Below are positions 10,902-21,269 of a stretch of DNA of 64,000 bases, in pieces. Each line of letters starts with the position of its first letter. Position 1 is the first letter of the stretch. A program made the position numbers and the translations under genes. This DNA comes from Noviherbaspirillum soli (GTDB taxonomy: Bacteria > Pseudomonadota > Gammaproteobacteria > Burkholderiales > Burkholderiaceae_D): positions 1 through 64,000 of the forward strand of contig NZ_JACYOX010000024.1 of assembly GCF_015352955.1 (NCBI RefSeq), given 5' to 3'. The notes under the pieces are model-generated. The model had not been told where the DNA came from. It worked only from the letters and a program-made list of their open reading frames with translations, and made no database searches.

Positions 10902-11390
10902 ATGGAAGCCATCAAGGATTTTTTCGGCAGCCTCATGCTGCGCGAGCTGTTCAAGGGCCTGGCCCTGACCGGCCGCTATATGTTCGCACGCAAGATCACC
11001 GTGCAATTCCCGGAAGAGAAGACGCCACTGTCGCCGCGTTTCCGCGGCCTGCACGCGCTGCGCCGCTATCCCAACGGCGAAGAGCGCTGCATCGCCTGCA
11101 AGCTGTGCGAAGCGGTCTGCCCGGCAATGGCCATTTCGATCGAGTCCGACGAGCGTGAGGACGGCACCCGCCGCACCACCCGTTACGACATCGACCTGAC
11201 CAAATGCATTTTCTGCGGTTTCTGCGAAGAGTCCTGCCCGGTGGACTCCATCGTCGAGACCAATATGCTGGAGTACCACGGTGAGAAACGGGGCGACCTG
11301 TACTACACCAAGGAAATGCTGCTGGCCATTGGCGACCGTTACGAGAAAGACATCGCCGCCAACCGCGCCGCCGACGCCGCTTACCGTTGA
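10902..11390 (+). CDS. nuoI: NADH-quinone oxidoreductase subunit I
   Basis: This 162-residue ferredoxin-like subunit carries clusters N6a and N6b. Both 8Fe motifs are complete: [16 protein letters not shown] and [16 protein letters not shown]. They pass electrons from NuoG to NuoB. An N-terminal amphipathic helix ([14 protein letters not shown]) attaches it to the membrane arm. Confidence 0.97.
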   Translation: MEAIKDFFGSLMLRELFKGLALTGRYMFARKITVQFPEEKTPLSPRFRGLHALRRYPNGEERCIACKLCEAVCPAMAISIESDEREDGTRRTTRYDIDLTKCIFCGFCEESCPVDSIVETNMLEYHGEKRGDLYYTKEMLLAIGDRYEKDIAANRAADAAYR

Positions 11391-11454
11391 TTTGATTAAT
11401 TCGCTGCAGAACCGGCCTTTCCGGGGCGGTCGAGGGCGATCATTGTGGTCCATT

Positions 11455-12108
11455 ATGGAATTTAAAACTGCGCTGTTCTACGTGTTCTCGGCCGTCCTTG
11501 TAGTGGCCGCGACCCGCGTCATCACGGATCGCAACCCGGTGCATGCTGCCCTGTACCTGGTGCTGTCCTTCTTTTCGGCCGCCGCCATCTGGATGCTGCT
11601 GAAAGCGGAATTCCTCGCCATCGTCCTGGTGCTGGTCTATGTCGGCGCGGTGATGGTGCTGTTCCTGTTCGTGGTCATGATGCTCGATATCGACATGGAT
11701 AAATTGCGGCAGGGCTTCTGGAGCTACTTCCCGTTCGCGGCCACGATAGGCGTGATCATCGTGCTGGAAATGGCGGCAGTGCTGTTCCGCGGCTTCCTGA
11801 CGCTCGATCCGCGGGTCCCGGAAGCTGCCGCCAACATCGGCAACACCCGCGAACTCGGCAAGCTGATCTATACCCAGTATGTGTACGGCTTCGAGATCGC
11901 CGCGGTAATCCTGCTGGTTGCCATCGTTGCCGCCGTGGCGCTGACCCTGCGCCGGCGCAAGGACAGCAAGTACTTCGATCCGGCCGACGCGGTCAAGGTC
12001 AAGAGCACCGACCGTCTGCGCATCATCAGCATGAAATCCGAAACCGAGCGCGTTGCCGCGCCTGCAGAGGCTGACGCCGCTTCCGCGTCCGCCCCGCAAA
12101 AACAATAA
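11455..12108 (+). CDS. nuoJ: NADH-quinone oxidoreductase subunit J
   Basis: This 217-residue ND6-type membrane subunit has five predicted helices, including the conserved [20 protein letters not shown] that takes part in conformational coupling. ATG 11455 ([14 protein letters not shown]) gives the usual family length. The open frame extends further upstream but overlaps nuoI and is not NuoJ-like. The C-terminal tail, about 25 residues, is Ala/Lys-rich and variable. Confidence 0.95.
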   Translation: MEFKTALFYVFSAVLVVAATRVITDRNPVHAALYLVLSFFSAAAIWMLLKAEFLAIVLVLVYVGAVMVLFLFVVMMLDIDMDKLRQGFWSYFPFAATIGVIIVLEMAAVLFRGFLTLDPRVPEAAANIGNTRELGKLIYTQYVYGFEIAAVILLVAIVAAVALTLRRRKDSKYFDPADAVKVKSTDRLRIISMKSETERVAAPAEADAASASAPQKQ

Positions 12109-12118
12109 GGGCCGCATT

Positions 12119-12427
12119 GTGACTCTGACTCTTGCTCATTACCTGATCCTCGGCGCGATCCTGTTTTCGATCTCCGTCGTCGGTATTTTCCTCAACCGCA
12201 AGAACATCATCATTCTGCTGATGGCGATTGAACTGATGCTGCTTGCGGTGAACATGAATTTCATCGCGTTCTCGCATTATCTCGGCGATGCCGCCGGACA
12301 GATCTTCGTTTTCTTCATCCTCACTGTGGCCGCCGCGGAATCCGCAATCGGCCTGGCGATCCTTGTTGTGCTGTTCCGCAATCTCGACACCATCAACGTC
12401 GAAGATCTGGACACGCTCAAGGGCTAA
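12119..12427 (+). CDS. nuoK: NADH-quinone oxidoreductase subunit K
   Basis: This 102-residue ND4L-type subunit has three helices. The two conserved membrane glutamates of the proton path lie in [12 protein letters not shown] and [12 protein letters not shown]. The start is GTG 12119 ([14 protein letters not shown]), which gives the standard family length. The in-frame extension upstream overlaps the nuoJ 3' end and is Pro/Arg-rich, so it is rejected. Confidence 0.95.
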   Translation: MTLTLAHYLILGAILFSISVVGIFLNRKNIIILLMAIELMLLAVNMNFIAFSHYLGDAAGQIFVFFILTVAAAESAIGLAILVVLFRNLDTINVEDLDTLKG

Positions 12428-12452
12428 TAACAAATAAACGATAAGGTTCATC

Positions 12453-14546
12453 ATGGCGGGGCAACTCAACCCACAACTCCTTCTGGCCGTACCTCTGGCG
12501 CCGCTCGCGGGATCGGCCATTGCCGGCCTCTTCGGCACCAAGTTCTTCGGCAACAAGATAGGGCGGGGCGCTTCCCACAGCGTCACCATCCTCGGCGTGC
12601 TGATCGCGCTGATCATCTCGGTGCAGACGCTGCTGGCGGTGCTGGATGGCGCGACCTACAACGGCACGCTGTACAACTGGATGACGGTCGGCGGCATCAA
12701 GCTGGAAATCGGCTTCATGGTCGACAGCCTGACCGCGATGATGATGTGCGTCGTGACCTTCGTCTCGCTGATGGTTCATATCTATACCATCGGCTACATG
12801 CAGGAAGATCCGGGCTATAACCGTTTCTTCTCCTACATCTCGCTGTTCACCTTCTCCATGCTGATGCTCGTGATGAGCAACAACTTCCTGCAGCTGTTCT
12901 TCGGCTGGGAAGCGGTTGGCCTGGTGTCGTATCTGCTGATCGGTTTCTGGTACACCAAGCCGACCGCGATCTACGCCAACATGAAGGCATTCCTGGTCAA
13001 CCGCGTCGGCGACTTCGGCTTCATCCTCGGCATCGGCCTGCTGCTGGCGTTCGCCGGCTCGATGAACTACACCGAAGTGTTCGCCAAGCGCGAAGCGCTG
13101 GCCCAGCTGACCATGCCGGGTTCGAGCTGGATGCTGCTGACGGTTGCCTGCATTTGCCTGTTCATCGGCGCGATGGGCAAGTCGGCACAGTTCCCGCTGC
13201 ATGTATGGCTGCCCGATTCGATGGAAGGCCCGACCCCGATCTCGGCGCTGATCCACGCCGCCACCATGGTCACCGCCGGCATCTTCATGGTTGCCCGCAT
13301 GTCGCCGCTGTTCGAGCTTTCGGACACCGCCTTGTCCTTCGTGCTGGTGATCGGCTCCATCACGGCCCTGTTCATGGGTTTCCTCGGCATCATCCAGAAC
13401 GACATCAAGCGGGTGGTTGCGTATTCCACGCTGTCGCAGCTGGGTTACATGACGGTTGCCCTGGGCGCGTCCGCCTATCAGGTCGGCGTGTTCCACCTGA
13501 TGACCCACGCCTTCTTCAAGGCGCTGCTGTTCCTTGCCGCCGGCGCGGTCATCATCAGCATGCACCACGACCAGGACATCCGTAACATGGGCGGCCTGCG
13601 CAAGTACCTTCCCATCACCTGGATCACCTCGCTGCTCGGCTCGCTCGCCCTGATCGGCACGCCATTCTTCTCGGGCTTCTATTCCAAGGACAGCATCATC
13701 GAAGCGGTGGCCGCGACCCATCTTCCGGGCGCGGGCTTTGCCTACTTCTCGGTGCTGGCCGGCGTGTTCGTCACTGCCTTCTACTCCTTCCGCATGTACT
13801 TCCTGGTGTTCCACGGCGAGGAGCGTTTCGGCAAGGCCCATCATGGCCATGACGACCATCACGACCATCACGCGGCGCATCACACCTCGGACGACATCCA
13901 CGGCCATGAGGTCGAGGAAGAGGCGGGCCACGAGGAGCACCATGGCCTGGCGCCGGGAGAGAAGCCGGTCGAAGCGCCGCTGGTGGTCACGCTGCCGCTG
14001 ATCCTGCTGGCCATCCCGTCGGTCATCATCGGCTACCTGGCTATCGGCCCGATGCTGCACGGCGACTTCTTCAAGGGCGTGATCTTCGTCGGTGAAAACC
14101 ACCATGCGATGGAAGAGCTGGGTCACGAATTCCACGGCGCAATGGCCATGGCGCTGCACGGCTTCACCAGCCTGCCATTCTGGCTGGCGCTTGCCGGCGT
14201 CGTGACCGCCTACTACTGCTACATGATCAATCCGCGCGTGCCAGCCTGGTTCTACAGCAAGTTCCACGGCATCTACACGCTGCTGGACAACAAGTACTAC
14301 ATGGACCGCATCAATGAAGTGGTGTTCGCCGGCGGCGCCCGCGGCCTCGGCCGCGGCCTGTGGAATGTCGGCGACCGCGCCCTGATCGACGGGCTGCTGG
14401 TCAATGGCAGTGCGCGCGTGGTGGGCTGGTTCTCGGTGATTTCCCGTGCCTTCCAGACCGGCTACATCTACCACTACGCATTCACGATGATCCTCGGCAT
14501 AGCGCTGTACCTGGGCTATCTGCTGCTGGCCAACTACATGAAATAA
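12453..14546 (+). CDS. nuoL: NADH-quinone oxidoreductase subunit L
   Basis: This 697-residue ND5-type antiporter-like proton pump sits at the distal end of the membrane arm. Conserved segments include FFGWEAVGLVSYLLIGFW, GKSAQFPLHVWLPDSMEGPTPISALIHAATMV and the C-terminal lateral helix. AAGG upstream of ATG 12453 serves as ribosome-binding site. About residues 465-502 form a strongly His/Asp/Glu-rich loop (HHGHDDHHDHHAAHH and onward) between transmembrane helices; E. coli NuoL lacks an insert of this kind. Confidence 0.97.
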   Translation: MAGQLNPQLLLAVPLAPLAGSAIAGLFGTKFFGNKIGRGASHSVTILGVLIALIISVQTLLAVLDGATYNGTLYNWMTVGGIKLEIGFMVDSLTAMMMCVVTFVSLMVHIYTIGYMQEDPGYNRFFSYISLFTFSMLMLVMSNNFLQLFFGWEAVGLVSYLLIGFWYTKPTAIYANMKAFLVNRVGDFGFILGIGLLLAFAGSMNYTEVFAKREALAQLTMPGSSWMLLTVACICLFIGAMGKSAQFPLHVWLPDSMEGPTPISALIHAATMVTAGIFMVARMSPLFELSDTALSFVLVIGSITALFMGFLGIIQNDIKRVVAYSTLSQLGYMTVALGASAYQVGVFHLMTHAFFKALLFLAAGAVIISMHHDQDIRNMGGLRKYLPITWITSLLGSLALIGTPFFSGFYSKDSIIEAVAATHLPGAGFAYFSVLAGVFVTAFYSFRMYFLVFHGEERFGKAHHGHDDHHDHHAAHHTSDDIHGHEVEEEAGHEEHHGLAPGEKPVEAPLVVTLPLILLAIPSVIIGYLAIGPMLHGDFFKGVIFVGENHHAMEELGHEFHGAMAMALHGFTSLPFWLALAGVVTAYYCYMINPRVPAWFYSKFHGIYTLLDNKYYMDRINEVVFAGGARGLGRGLWNVGDRALIDGLLVNGSARVVGWFSVISRAFQTGYIYHYAFTMILGIALYLGYLLLANYMK

Positions 14547-14570
14547 CGTCGCGCTTCCAGAAAAACAAAC

Positions 14571-16061
14571 ATGATGCAGTCAACACTACCTCTACTCAGT
14601 CTGGCGATCTGGTTGCCGATTCTTTCTGGCCTGCTGGTGCTGGCCGTTGGCAACGACAACAAACCCGGCGCGTCGCGCATGCTGGCACTGCTCGGCGCAG
14701 TCATCAGCTTCCTGCCGACGCTGGCGATCGTCGCCGGTTTCGACAATGCCGCGCATGGCATGCAGTTCGTCGAGCGCGCCGCCTGGATCAAGACCTTCAA
14801 CATCTTCTATGCGCTGGGCATCGACGGCATCTCGCTGTGGTTCGTGCCGCTGACGGCCTTCATCACGATCATCGTCGTGATCGCCGGCTGGCAGGTGATC
14901 GAGAAGAAGGTGTCGCAATACATGGGCGCCTTCCTGATCCTGTCGGGCGCGATGATCGGCGTGTTCTGCGCTCTGGACGGCCTGCTGTTCTATGTGTTCT
15001 TCGAAGCCACGCTGATCCCGATGTTCATCATCATCGGCGTCTGGGGCGGCAGCAACCGGATGTACGCCGCGGTCAAGTTCTTCCTGTACACCTTCCTCGG
15101 CTCGCTGCTGATGCTGGTGGCGATCATCTACCTGTACTTCAAGGCCGGCAACAGCTTCGACATCCTGGCCTGGCATGCGCTGCCGCTGCCGCTGGCCGTG
15201 CAGATCCCGATTTTCCTCGCCTTCATGATGGCCTTCGCCGTGAAGGTGCCGATGTGGCCGGTGCATACCTGGCTGCCCGATGCCCACGTCGAGGCGCCCA
15301 CCGGCGGCTCGGTGGTGCTGGCTGCCATCATGCTCAAGCTCGGCGGCTACGGTTTCCTGCGCTTCTCGCTGCCCGTGACGCCGGACGCCAGCCACTACCT
15401 GGCGCCGCTGGTGATGTCGCTGTCGCTGATCGCGGTCATCTACATTGGCCTGGTTGCAATGGTTCAGGCCGACATGAAGAAGCTGGTGGCGTATTCATCG
15501 ATTGCCCACATGGGTTTCGTCACGCTGGGCTGCTTCCTTTTCAACGATATGGGCGCGCAGGGCGCAATCATGCAAATGATCTCGCATGGCTTCGTGTCGG
15601 GCGCAATGTTCCTGTGCATCGGCGTTCTGTACGACCGCATGCACACCAGGCAAATCGCCGAATACGGCGGCGTCGTCAATACCATGCCGCGCTTCGCCGC
15701 CTTCTTCGTGCTGTTCTCGCTGGCCAATGCGGGCCTGCCGGCAACCTCGGGCTTCATCGGCGAGTTCATGGTGATCCTGGCTTCGGTCCAGTTCAATTTC
15801 TGGATCGGCGTGCTGGCCGGCACCGCCCTGATCCTGGGCGCGGCCTACTCGCTGTGGCTGGTCAAGCGGGTGGTGTTCGGCAACATCGGCAACAAGCATG
15901 TGGCCGAGCTGCAGGACCTGAGCGGCCGGGAATTCATGATGCTGGGCGTGCTGGCGATCGCCGTGATCGTGATGGGCGTCTACCCGGCGCCGATCGGCGA
16001 TACGCTGCAGACGTCGGTGACGGATCTGCTGAAGCATGTTGCTGTGAGCAAGGTACCCTGA
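14571..16061 (+). CDS. nuoM: NADH-quinone oxidoreductase subunit M
   Basis: This 496-residue ND4-type antiporter-like proton-pumping subunit has about 14 helices. Diagnostic stretches are FFEATLIPMFIIIGVWGG, with the key membrane Glu, and KVPMWPVHTWLPDAHVEAPT. Two adjacent ATGs (14571 and 14574) could serve as start. It is followed by an unusually long gap of 131 bases before nuoN. Confidence 0.96.
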   Translation: MMQSTLPLLSLAIWLPILSGLLVLAVGNDNKPGASRMLALLGAVISFLPTLAIVAGFDNAAHGMQFVERAAWIKTFNIFYALGIDGISLWFVPLTAFITIIVVIAGWQVIEKKVSQYMGAFLILSGAMIGVFCALDGLLFYVFFEATLIPMFIIIGVWGGSNRMYAAVKFFLYTFLGSLLMLVAIIYLYFKAGNSFDILAWHALPLPLAVQIPIFLAFMMAFAVKVPMWPVHTWLPDAHVEAPTGGSVVLAAIMLKLGGYGFLRFSLPVTPDASHYLAPLVMSLSLIAVIYIGLVAMVQADMKKLVAYSSIAHMGFVTLGCFLFNDMGAQGAIMQMISHGFVSGAMFLCIGVLYDRMHTRQIAEYGGVVNTMPRFAAFFVLFSLANAGLPATSGFIGEFMVILASVQFNFWIGVLAGTALILGAAYSLWLVKRVVFGNIGNKHVAELQDLSGREFMMLGVLAIAVIVMGVYPAPIGDTLQTSVTDLLKHVAVSKVP

Positions 16062-16100
16062 AACCCGGCGCATGAGGCCAATCAGGCAACTCCATTTTTA

Positions 16101-16159
16101 CCCTGTCGCACCGCGGCAGGGGCAAGTTATCGGTGGCATGCGGCACGCTGCATGCCACC
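16101..16159 (+). other. Two tandem hairpins between nuoM and nuoN
   Basis: Positions 16101-16121 form a 9-bp stem (CCCTGTCGC/GCGGCAGGG, one GU pair, loop ACC). Positions 16132-16159 form a perfect 10-bp stem (GGTGGCATGC/GCATGCCACC, 8-nt loop). Neither is followed by a T-tract, so they look like mRNA-stability or processing structures rather than a terminator. They end 33 bases before the nuoN start. Confidence 0.6.
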
Positions 16160-16192
16160 AGCAATAAAACCGGCGCAATCAAAGCGGAAACC

Positions 16193-17680
16193 ATGAACAA
16201 CCTGAATCTCGCACCGTTGTACCCCGAAATTTTTCTGGTGGTCGCGACGTCCGTCATCCTGCTGATCGACATGTTCCTGAGCGATGCCAGGCGCAACCTT
16301 ACTTACCTGCTGTCCCTCGGCGCGCTTGCGGTGTGTGCCGCGCTGACGCTGGTGGACTTCAACCACGGCGCTACCCAGTACACCTTCGGCAACATGTTCG
16401 TTTCCGACCCGATGTCCAACCTGCTGAAGCTGTTCTCCTATCTGGCGGTCGGCCTGACGCTGATCTATTCGCGCCAGTACACCACCGATCGCAACATGGT
16501 GACGGTCAATACAGGCGGCGAATTCTACGTGCTGGCCCTGTTCTCGCTGGTGGGCCAGATGGTCATGCTGTCGGCAAACAACTTCCTGATCATTTACCTC
16601 GGCCTTGAACTGATGTCGCTGTCGCTGTACGCGCTGGTTGCGTTGCGCCGCGACCATACGGCATCCACCGAAGCTGCGATGAAGTATTTCATTCTCGGCG
16701 CCTTGGCATCCGGCTTCCTGTTGTATGGCATCTCGATGCTGTATGGCGCGACCGGCTCGCTGGACCTGGCCGAGGTGGCGCGCATCACCGCGTCCGGTAC
16801 CGTCAACCGCATGGTGCTGGTGTTCGGCGTGGTGTTCGTCGTGGCCGGCCTGGCATTCAAGCTGGGCGCCGCGCCGTTCCATATGTGGGTGCCGGACGTC
16901 TACCAGGGCGCGCCCACTTCGGTCACGCTGCTGCTGGGCGGCGCGCCCAAGCTGGCGGCGTTCGCCATTTGCATGCGCCTGCTGGTGGAAGGCCTGTGGA
17001 CGCTGGCTGTCGACTGGCAGCAGATGCTGACGGTGATGGCGGTGGTCTCCATGGCGATCGGCAACATCACCGCGATTGCGCAAACCAATCTGAAGCGCAT
17101 GCTCGCCTATTCGACGATCTCGCAGATGGGCTTCATGCTGCTGGGCCTGCTCTCGGGCGTGTATGCCGGCAGCGATGCCAATGCCGCTGCCAATGCCTAC
17201 AGCTCGTCGATGTTCTATGCCATCACCTATGTGCTGACCACGCTGGGCACCTTCGGCGTGATCATGCTGCTGTCGCGCGCCGGTTTCGAAGCGGACAACC
17301 TCGACGACTTCAAGGGCCTCAATCAGCGCAGCCCGTGGTTTGCCGCGGTGATGATGGTGCTGTTGCTGTCCCTGGCGGGCGTGCCGCCGATGATGGGCTT
17401 CTATGCCAAGCTGGCGGTGCTGCAGTCGGTACTGGGTGCAGGCATGCTGTGGCTGGCCATCGTTGCCGTGCTGTTCTCGCTGGTTGGCGCGTACTACTAC
17501 CTGCGCATCATCAAGCTGATGTATTTCGATGACGCGACCGACAACACTCGCATCGTTGCCAACGGCGACATGCGCATTGCGCTCAGCCTGAACGGCGTGG
17601 CGGTCGTTGTGCTGGGCCTGCTGCCCGGCCCGCTGATGGCCGCCTGCGGCGCCGCCATCCTGCGCACGCTGGCCTCCTGA
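16193..17680 (+). CDS. nuoN: NADH-quinone oxidoreductase subunit N
   Basis: This 495-residue ND2-type proton-pumping subunit is the last structural gene of the operon. The start is set at ATG 16193 ([16 protein letters not shown]), preceded by a GCGGAAA site. An upstream in-frame ATG at 16133 falls inside the intergenic hairpin. Conserved helices include [18 protein letters not shown] and [20 protein letters not shown] with the discontinuous-helix Lys/His set. Confidence 0.96.
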   Translation: MNNLNLAPLYPEIFLVVATSVILLIDMFLSDARRNLTYLLSLGALAVCAALTLVDFNHGATQYTFGNMFVSDPMSNLLKLFSYLAVGLTLIYSRQYTTDRNMVTVNTGGEFYVLALFSLVGQMVMLSANNFLIIYLGLELMSLSLYALVALRRDHTASTEAAMKYFILGALASGFLLYGISMLYGATGSLDLAEVARITASGTVNRMVLVFGVVFVVAGLAFKLGAAPFHMWVPDVYQGAPTSVTLLLGGAPKLAAFAICMRLLVEGLWTLAVDWQQMLTVMAVVSMAIGNITAIAQTNLKRMLAYSTISQMGFMLLGLLSGVYAGSDANAAANAYSSSMFYAITYVLTTLGTFGVIMLLSRAGFEADNLDDFKGLNQRSPWFAAVMMVLLLSLAGVPPMMGFYAKLAVLQSVLGAGMLWLAIVAVLFSLVGAYYYLRIIKLMYFDDATDNTRIVANGDMRIALSLNGVAVVVLGLLPGPLMAACGAAILRTLAS

Positions 17681-17700
17681 TGCCGGTCCTCTCCCGCTAG

Positions 17701-18006
17701 ATGGACGTTTCCCTCTCCAGCTGGCTGGTAATCCTGTTGGCCGCCTTGGCGGCCAACCTGCCTTTTCTCAGCGAGCGCGTGTTCGGCCTGATTCCCTGGC
17801 GCGGCGCAGCCAAGCCGTTCTGGCTGCGCCTGCTGGAAATGTTCTGCCTTTATGCCGCGGTTGGTTTGCTGGCTTTCCTGCTCGAGTCGCGCATGGGCAA
17901 CCGTTTTCCGCAGCGCTGGGAATTCTACGCAGTCACCGGCTGTCTCTTCATTGTGCTGGCCTATCCCGGCTTCGTGTACCGCTATCTGCGACGCCGCCAG
18001 GGCTGA
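17701..18006 (+). CDS. DUF2818 family membrane protein
   Basis: This 101-residue protein has three predicted membrane helices (about residues 5-25, 45-62 and 75-93) and the LPFLSERVFGL motif of the DUF2818 family. In Burkholderiales this family regularly follows nuoN, so a role in complex I biogenesis or stability is a reasonable inference, but no biochemical function is known to me. It starts 20 bases after nuoN. Confidence 0.85.
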   Translation: MDVSLSSWLVILLAALAANLPFLSERVFGLIPWRGAAKPFWLRLLEMFCLYAAVGLLAFLLESRMGNRFPQRWEFYAVTGCLFIVLAYPGFVYRYLRRRQG

Positions 18007-18032
18007 GTACCGCTCATCGTGAAAGGACAATG

Positions 18033-18590
18033 ATGGACAAGCACCTGAGAGAAACCCGTGTCGACAGCTCGACCGTATATGACGGCGACTTTTTGAAGGT
18101 TCAGAAAGACCGGGTCAAGCTGCCCAACGGCGCGCACTCCGAGCGCGAATACATACGGCATCCGGGCGCGGTAGTGATCCTTCCCGTGCTGGACGACGGC
18201 AGCATCCTGATCGAGCGCCAGTACCGTTATCCGCTGGATCAGGTCTTCTATGAATTTCCTGCGGGGAAAATCGATCCGGGCGAGGACCATCTCGACTGCG
18301 CCAAGCGTGAACTGAAGGAAGAGACCGGTTATACCGCGACCGACTGGCAGTTCGTCTGCACGATCCATAATGCCATCGCCTATTCCGACGAGCATCTCGA
18401 AATCTATCTGGCACGCGGCCTGGTGGCGGGCGAAAGCGCGCTGGATGACGGCGAGTTCCTCGAAACCATGACAGTGTCGGTCGATGAACTGCTGCAATGG
18501 GTCAGGGAAGGCAAGGTCACCGACGTGAAGACCGTGATCGGTTCCTTCTGGCTGGAGAAAATCATTTCCGGTGCATGGCCGATGAAGTAG
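18033..18590 (+). CDS. NUDIX hydrolase, ADP-ribose pyrophosphatase type
   Basis: This 185-residue cytosolic enzyme has a complete Nudix box at about residues 79-101 (GKIDPGEDHLDCAKRELKEE, then TGY), which supplies the metal-binding glutamates. IERQYRYPLDQVFYEFPAG precedes it and is typical of the NudF/ADP-ribose pyrophosphatase group. ATG 18033 is preferred over ATG 18030 because AAAGGA is then 5 bases away. It closes the nuo transcription unit ahead of a bidirectional terminator. Confidence 0.9.
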   Translation: MDKHLRETRVDSSTVYDGDFLKVQKDRVKLPNGAHSEREYIRHPGAVVILPVLDDGSILIERQYRYPLDQVFYEFPAGKIDPGEDHLDCAKRELKEETGYTATDWQFVCTIHNAIAYSDEHLEIYLARGLVAGESALDDGEFLETMTVSVDELLQWVREGKVTDVKTVIGSFWLEKIISGAWPMK

Positions 18591-18623
18591 GGTTACAGTC
18601 CGTCCTTGGGAGCAACTGGTCGT

Positions 18624-18652
18624 AAAAAAAGCCGCTTGTCGCGGCTTTTTTG
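18624..18652. terminator. Bidirectional intrinsic terminator
   Basis: The stem GCCGC/GCGGC (18631-18645, loop TTGTC) is flanked by seven A on the left and six T on the right. It can stop the NUDIX transcript and the convergent ETF-QO transcript. Confidence 0.85.
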
Positions 18653-18655
18653 TTG

Positions 18656-20332
18656 TTACATGTTCGGATAGTTCGGACCGCCGCCACCTTCCGGCGTCAC
18701 CCAGACGATGTTCTGCGTCGGGTCCTTGATATCGCAGGTCTTGCAGTGCACGCAGTTCTGCGCATTGATCTGCAGCCTTTCCTTGCCTTCGTCGCTGGTC
18801 ACATATTCATACACGCCCGCCGGGCAATAGCGCTGCTCGGGACCGGCATAGATATGCAGGTTGATGTCGACCGGTACGTTCGGGTCCTTCAGCGTCAGGT
18901 GCACCGGCTGGTCTTCGGCATGATTGGTGTTGGAGATGAACACCGAGGACAGCCGGTCGAAGGTCAGCTTGCCGTCCGGCTTCGGATAGACGATGGGCTT
19001 GAACTCGGCCGCCGGCCGCAGATACTCATGGTCCGCCTTCTTGTGGCGCAGCGTCCATGGCGCCTTGCCACGGAACAGCACCTGGTCGATGCCCACCATC
19101 AGCGTGCCGGTGTACAGGCCCTGTCCCATGAAAGGCTTGAAATTGCGGGCCTTGTGCAGCTCGTCGTACAGCCAGCTGCTGCGGAAAGCCTCCGGATAAG
19201 CCGTGAGTTCATCGTGCTGGCGCTCAGCGCCAAGCGCATCGAACGCGGCTTCGGCGGCCATCATGCCGGTTTTCATCGCGGCATGGCTGCCCTTGATGCG
19301 GCTGGCATTGAGGAAGCCGGCATCGCAGCCCAGCAGCACGCCACCCGGGAAGGTCAGCTTCGGCAGCGACTGCAGGCCGCCCGCGGTAATGGCGCGCGCG
19401 CCATAGGAAATGCGCTTGCCGCCTTCGAAGAACTTGCGGATTTCCGGATGCGTCTTGTAGCGCTGGAATTCCTCGTACGGCGACAGATAGGGATTGGAGT
19501 AGGACAGGCCCACCACATAGCCGACTGCGACCTGGTTGTTTTCCAGATGGTAGAGGAAGGAACCGCCATAGGTGGTTGCGTCCAGCGGCCAGCCGGCGGT
19601 GTGGATCACCAGGCCCGGCTTGTGCATCTTCGGATCGATTTCCCACAGTTCCTTGATCCCGATGCCGTAGGTCTGCGGATCGCGGCCGGCATTGAGGTCG
19701 AAGCGCTGCATCAATTGCTTGCCCAGATGGCCGCGCGAGCCCTCGGCAAACAGGGTGTATTTCGCATGCAGCTCCATGCCCAGCTGAAAGGCGTCGGTCG
19801 GCTTGCCTTCACGGTCCACGCCCATGTTGCCGGTGGCTACGCCCTTGACGGAGCCGTCGTCGTTGTACAGGATCTCCGCGGCCGGAAAGCCTGGAAAGAC
19901 TTCCACGCCGAGCGCTTCGGCCTGCTGGCCCAGCCAGCGCGTCACATTGGCCAGCGATACGACGTAATTGCCATGGTTCTTGAAGCAGGACGGCAGCATC
20001 CACTCCGGCGTGGTGCGGGCCTTCTTCTCGGTCAGGAACATGAAGCGGTCTTCGCTGACCGGAGTGTTCAGGGGCGCGCCCAGTTCACGCCAGTTGGGGA
20101 ACAGTTCGTTCATGGCGATCGGGTCCATCACTGCGCCCGACAGGATGTGGGCGCCGACCTCGCCGCCTTTTTCCAGCACGCAGACCGAGACGTCGCGGCC
20201 ATTTTTCTCTGCCAGTTGCTTCAGGCGGATCGCGGCCGACAGGCCGCCGGGTCCGCCACCGACGATCACGACGTCATACTCCATCGCTTCGCGCGGACCG
20301 TATTGTTCAAGAATGCTCTGGTTCTCCGTCAT
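18656..20332 (-). CDS. Electron transfer flavoprotein-ubiquinone oxidoreductase
   Basis: This 558-residue membrane-associated enzyme passes electrons from reduced ETF (fatty-acid and amino-acid dehydrogenation) to ubiquinone. The FAD-binding motif is [17 protein letters not shown] near residue 20. The C-terminal [4Fe-4S] ferredoxin-like segment has Cys ligands in YCPAG and [13 protein letters not shown] and ends in [10 protein letters not shown], the usual C-terminus. Length is standard for the family. It is monocistronic and converges on the NUDIX gene. Confidence 0.96.
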   Translation of the reverse strand: MTENQSILEQYGPREAMEYDVVIVGGGPGGLSAAIRLKQLAEKNGRDVSVCVLEKGGEVGAHILSGAVMDPIAMNELFPNWRELGAPLNTPVSEDRFMFLTEKKARTTPEWMLPSCFKNHGNYVVSLANVTRWLGQQAEALGVEVFPGFPAAEILYNDDGSVKGVATGNMGVDREGKPTDAFQLGMELHAKYTLFAEGSRGHLGKQLMQRFDLNAGRDPQTYGIGIKELWEIDPKMHKPGLVIHTAGWPLDATTYGGSFLYHLENNQVAVGYVVGLSYSNPYLSPYEEFQRYKTHPEIRKFFEGGKRISYGARAITAGGLQSLPKLTFPGGVLLGCDAGFLNASRIKGSHAAMKTGMMAAEAAFDALGAERQHDELTAYPEAFRSSWLYDELHKARNFKPFMGQGLYTGTLMVGIDQVLFRGKAPWTLRHKKADHEYLRPAAEFKPIVYPKPDGKLTFDRLSSVFISNTNHAEDQPVHLTLKDPNVPVDINLHIYAGPEQRYCPAGVYEYVTSDEGKERLQINAQNCVHCKTCDIKDPTQNIVWVTPEGGGGPNYPNM

Positions 20333-20490
20333 GGTCTCGTTACCTTTACTTTATTTTCGAACGTGCGTGCTAATTGTCCGGGATTTTGCGCCAGAATACT
20401 AGACGCGCGCCTCTAAACGCCCGCCTTTCATGTAATCTTAGCGGCTCTGCCGTCACGAGCGTCAAGGTAAAACAATTCAAGGAGAAAATT

Positions 20491-21267
20491 GTGGGGATAG
20501 AACTCAATTTCGAAGGCAAGGTAGCAATGGTCACCGGCGCGTCGAGCGGCCTGGGTGCACGCTTTGCGAAAGTACTTGCCCAGGGAGGCGCGCAGGTGGT
20601 CCTGGCGTCACGCCGTATCGAGCGCCTGAAGGAACTGCGGGCCGAGATCGAGGCCGACGGCGGCGCCGCCCATGTGGTCAGCCTGGATGTCACCGACTAT
20701 GCCAGCATCAAGGCCGCGATTGCGCATGCAGAGACCGAAGCCGGCCCGATCGATATCCTGGTCAATAACTCCGGCGTCTCCACCACGCAGCGCCTGATCG
20801 ACGTCACGCCTGACGATTACGCCTATGTGATGGACACCAATCAGCGCGGCGCCTTTTTTGTTGCGCAGGAAGCGGCCAAGCGCATGATCGCGCGCGCCAA
20901 GGGCGACCCGAAGAAACAGCATCGCATCATCAACATCGCGTCCGTGGCCGGCTTGCGGGTCTTGCCGCAAATCGGCATCTACTGCGTCAGCAAGGCAGCC
21001 GTGGTTCACATGACCAAATCGATGGCGGTGGAATGGGGCCGCTACAACATCAACGTCAACGCAATCTGCCCCGGCTATATCAGCACCGAGATCAATGCCG
21101 AGCATTTCCAGTCGGAGCAGGGCAAGGCGCTGGTCAACATGCTGCCCCGGAAGCGGGTCGGCGAGCCGCAGGACCTCGACGGTCTGCTTTTGCTGCTGGC
21201 ATCCGATGAAGCCCATTTCATCAACGGCGCGATCATGACCGCCGACGACGGCATGAGCGCGTCCTGA
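20491..21267 (+). CDS. SDR family oxidoreductase
   Basis: This 258-residue short-chain dehydrogenase has the NAD(P)-binding TGASSGLG, NNSG, the catalytic Ser in INIASVAG and the YCVSK catalytic Tyr-Lys pair. The start is GTG 20491 because AAGGAG lies 6 bases upstream (20479-20484). The in-frame ATG at 20374 lacks such a site. The substrate cannot be read from sequence; the partner thioesterase 2 bases downstream suggests acyl-CoA or hydroxyacyl metabolism. Confidence 0.88.
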   Translation: MGIELNFEGKVAMVTGASSGLGARFAKVLAQGGAQVVLASRRIERLKELRAEIEADGGAAHVVSLDVTDYASIKAAIAHAETEAGPIDILVNNSGVSTTQRLIDVTPDDYAYVMDTNQRGAFFVAQEAAKRMIARAKGDPKKQHRIINIASVAGLRVLPQIGIYCVSKAAVVHMTKSMAVEWGRYNINVNAICPGYISTEINAEHFQSEQGKALVNMLPRKRVGEPQDLDGLLLLLASDEAHFINGAIMTADDGMSAS

Positions 21268-21269
21268 AG

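Noticed and set aside
18650-20416. Long plus-strand frame opposite ETF-QO, and a similar one at 43718-44674 opposite the anion transporter
   Set aside because: The opposite-strand genes carry clear family motifs. These translations are compositionally abnormal shadows.
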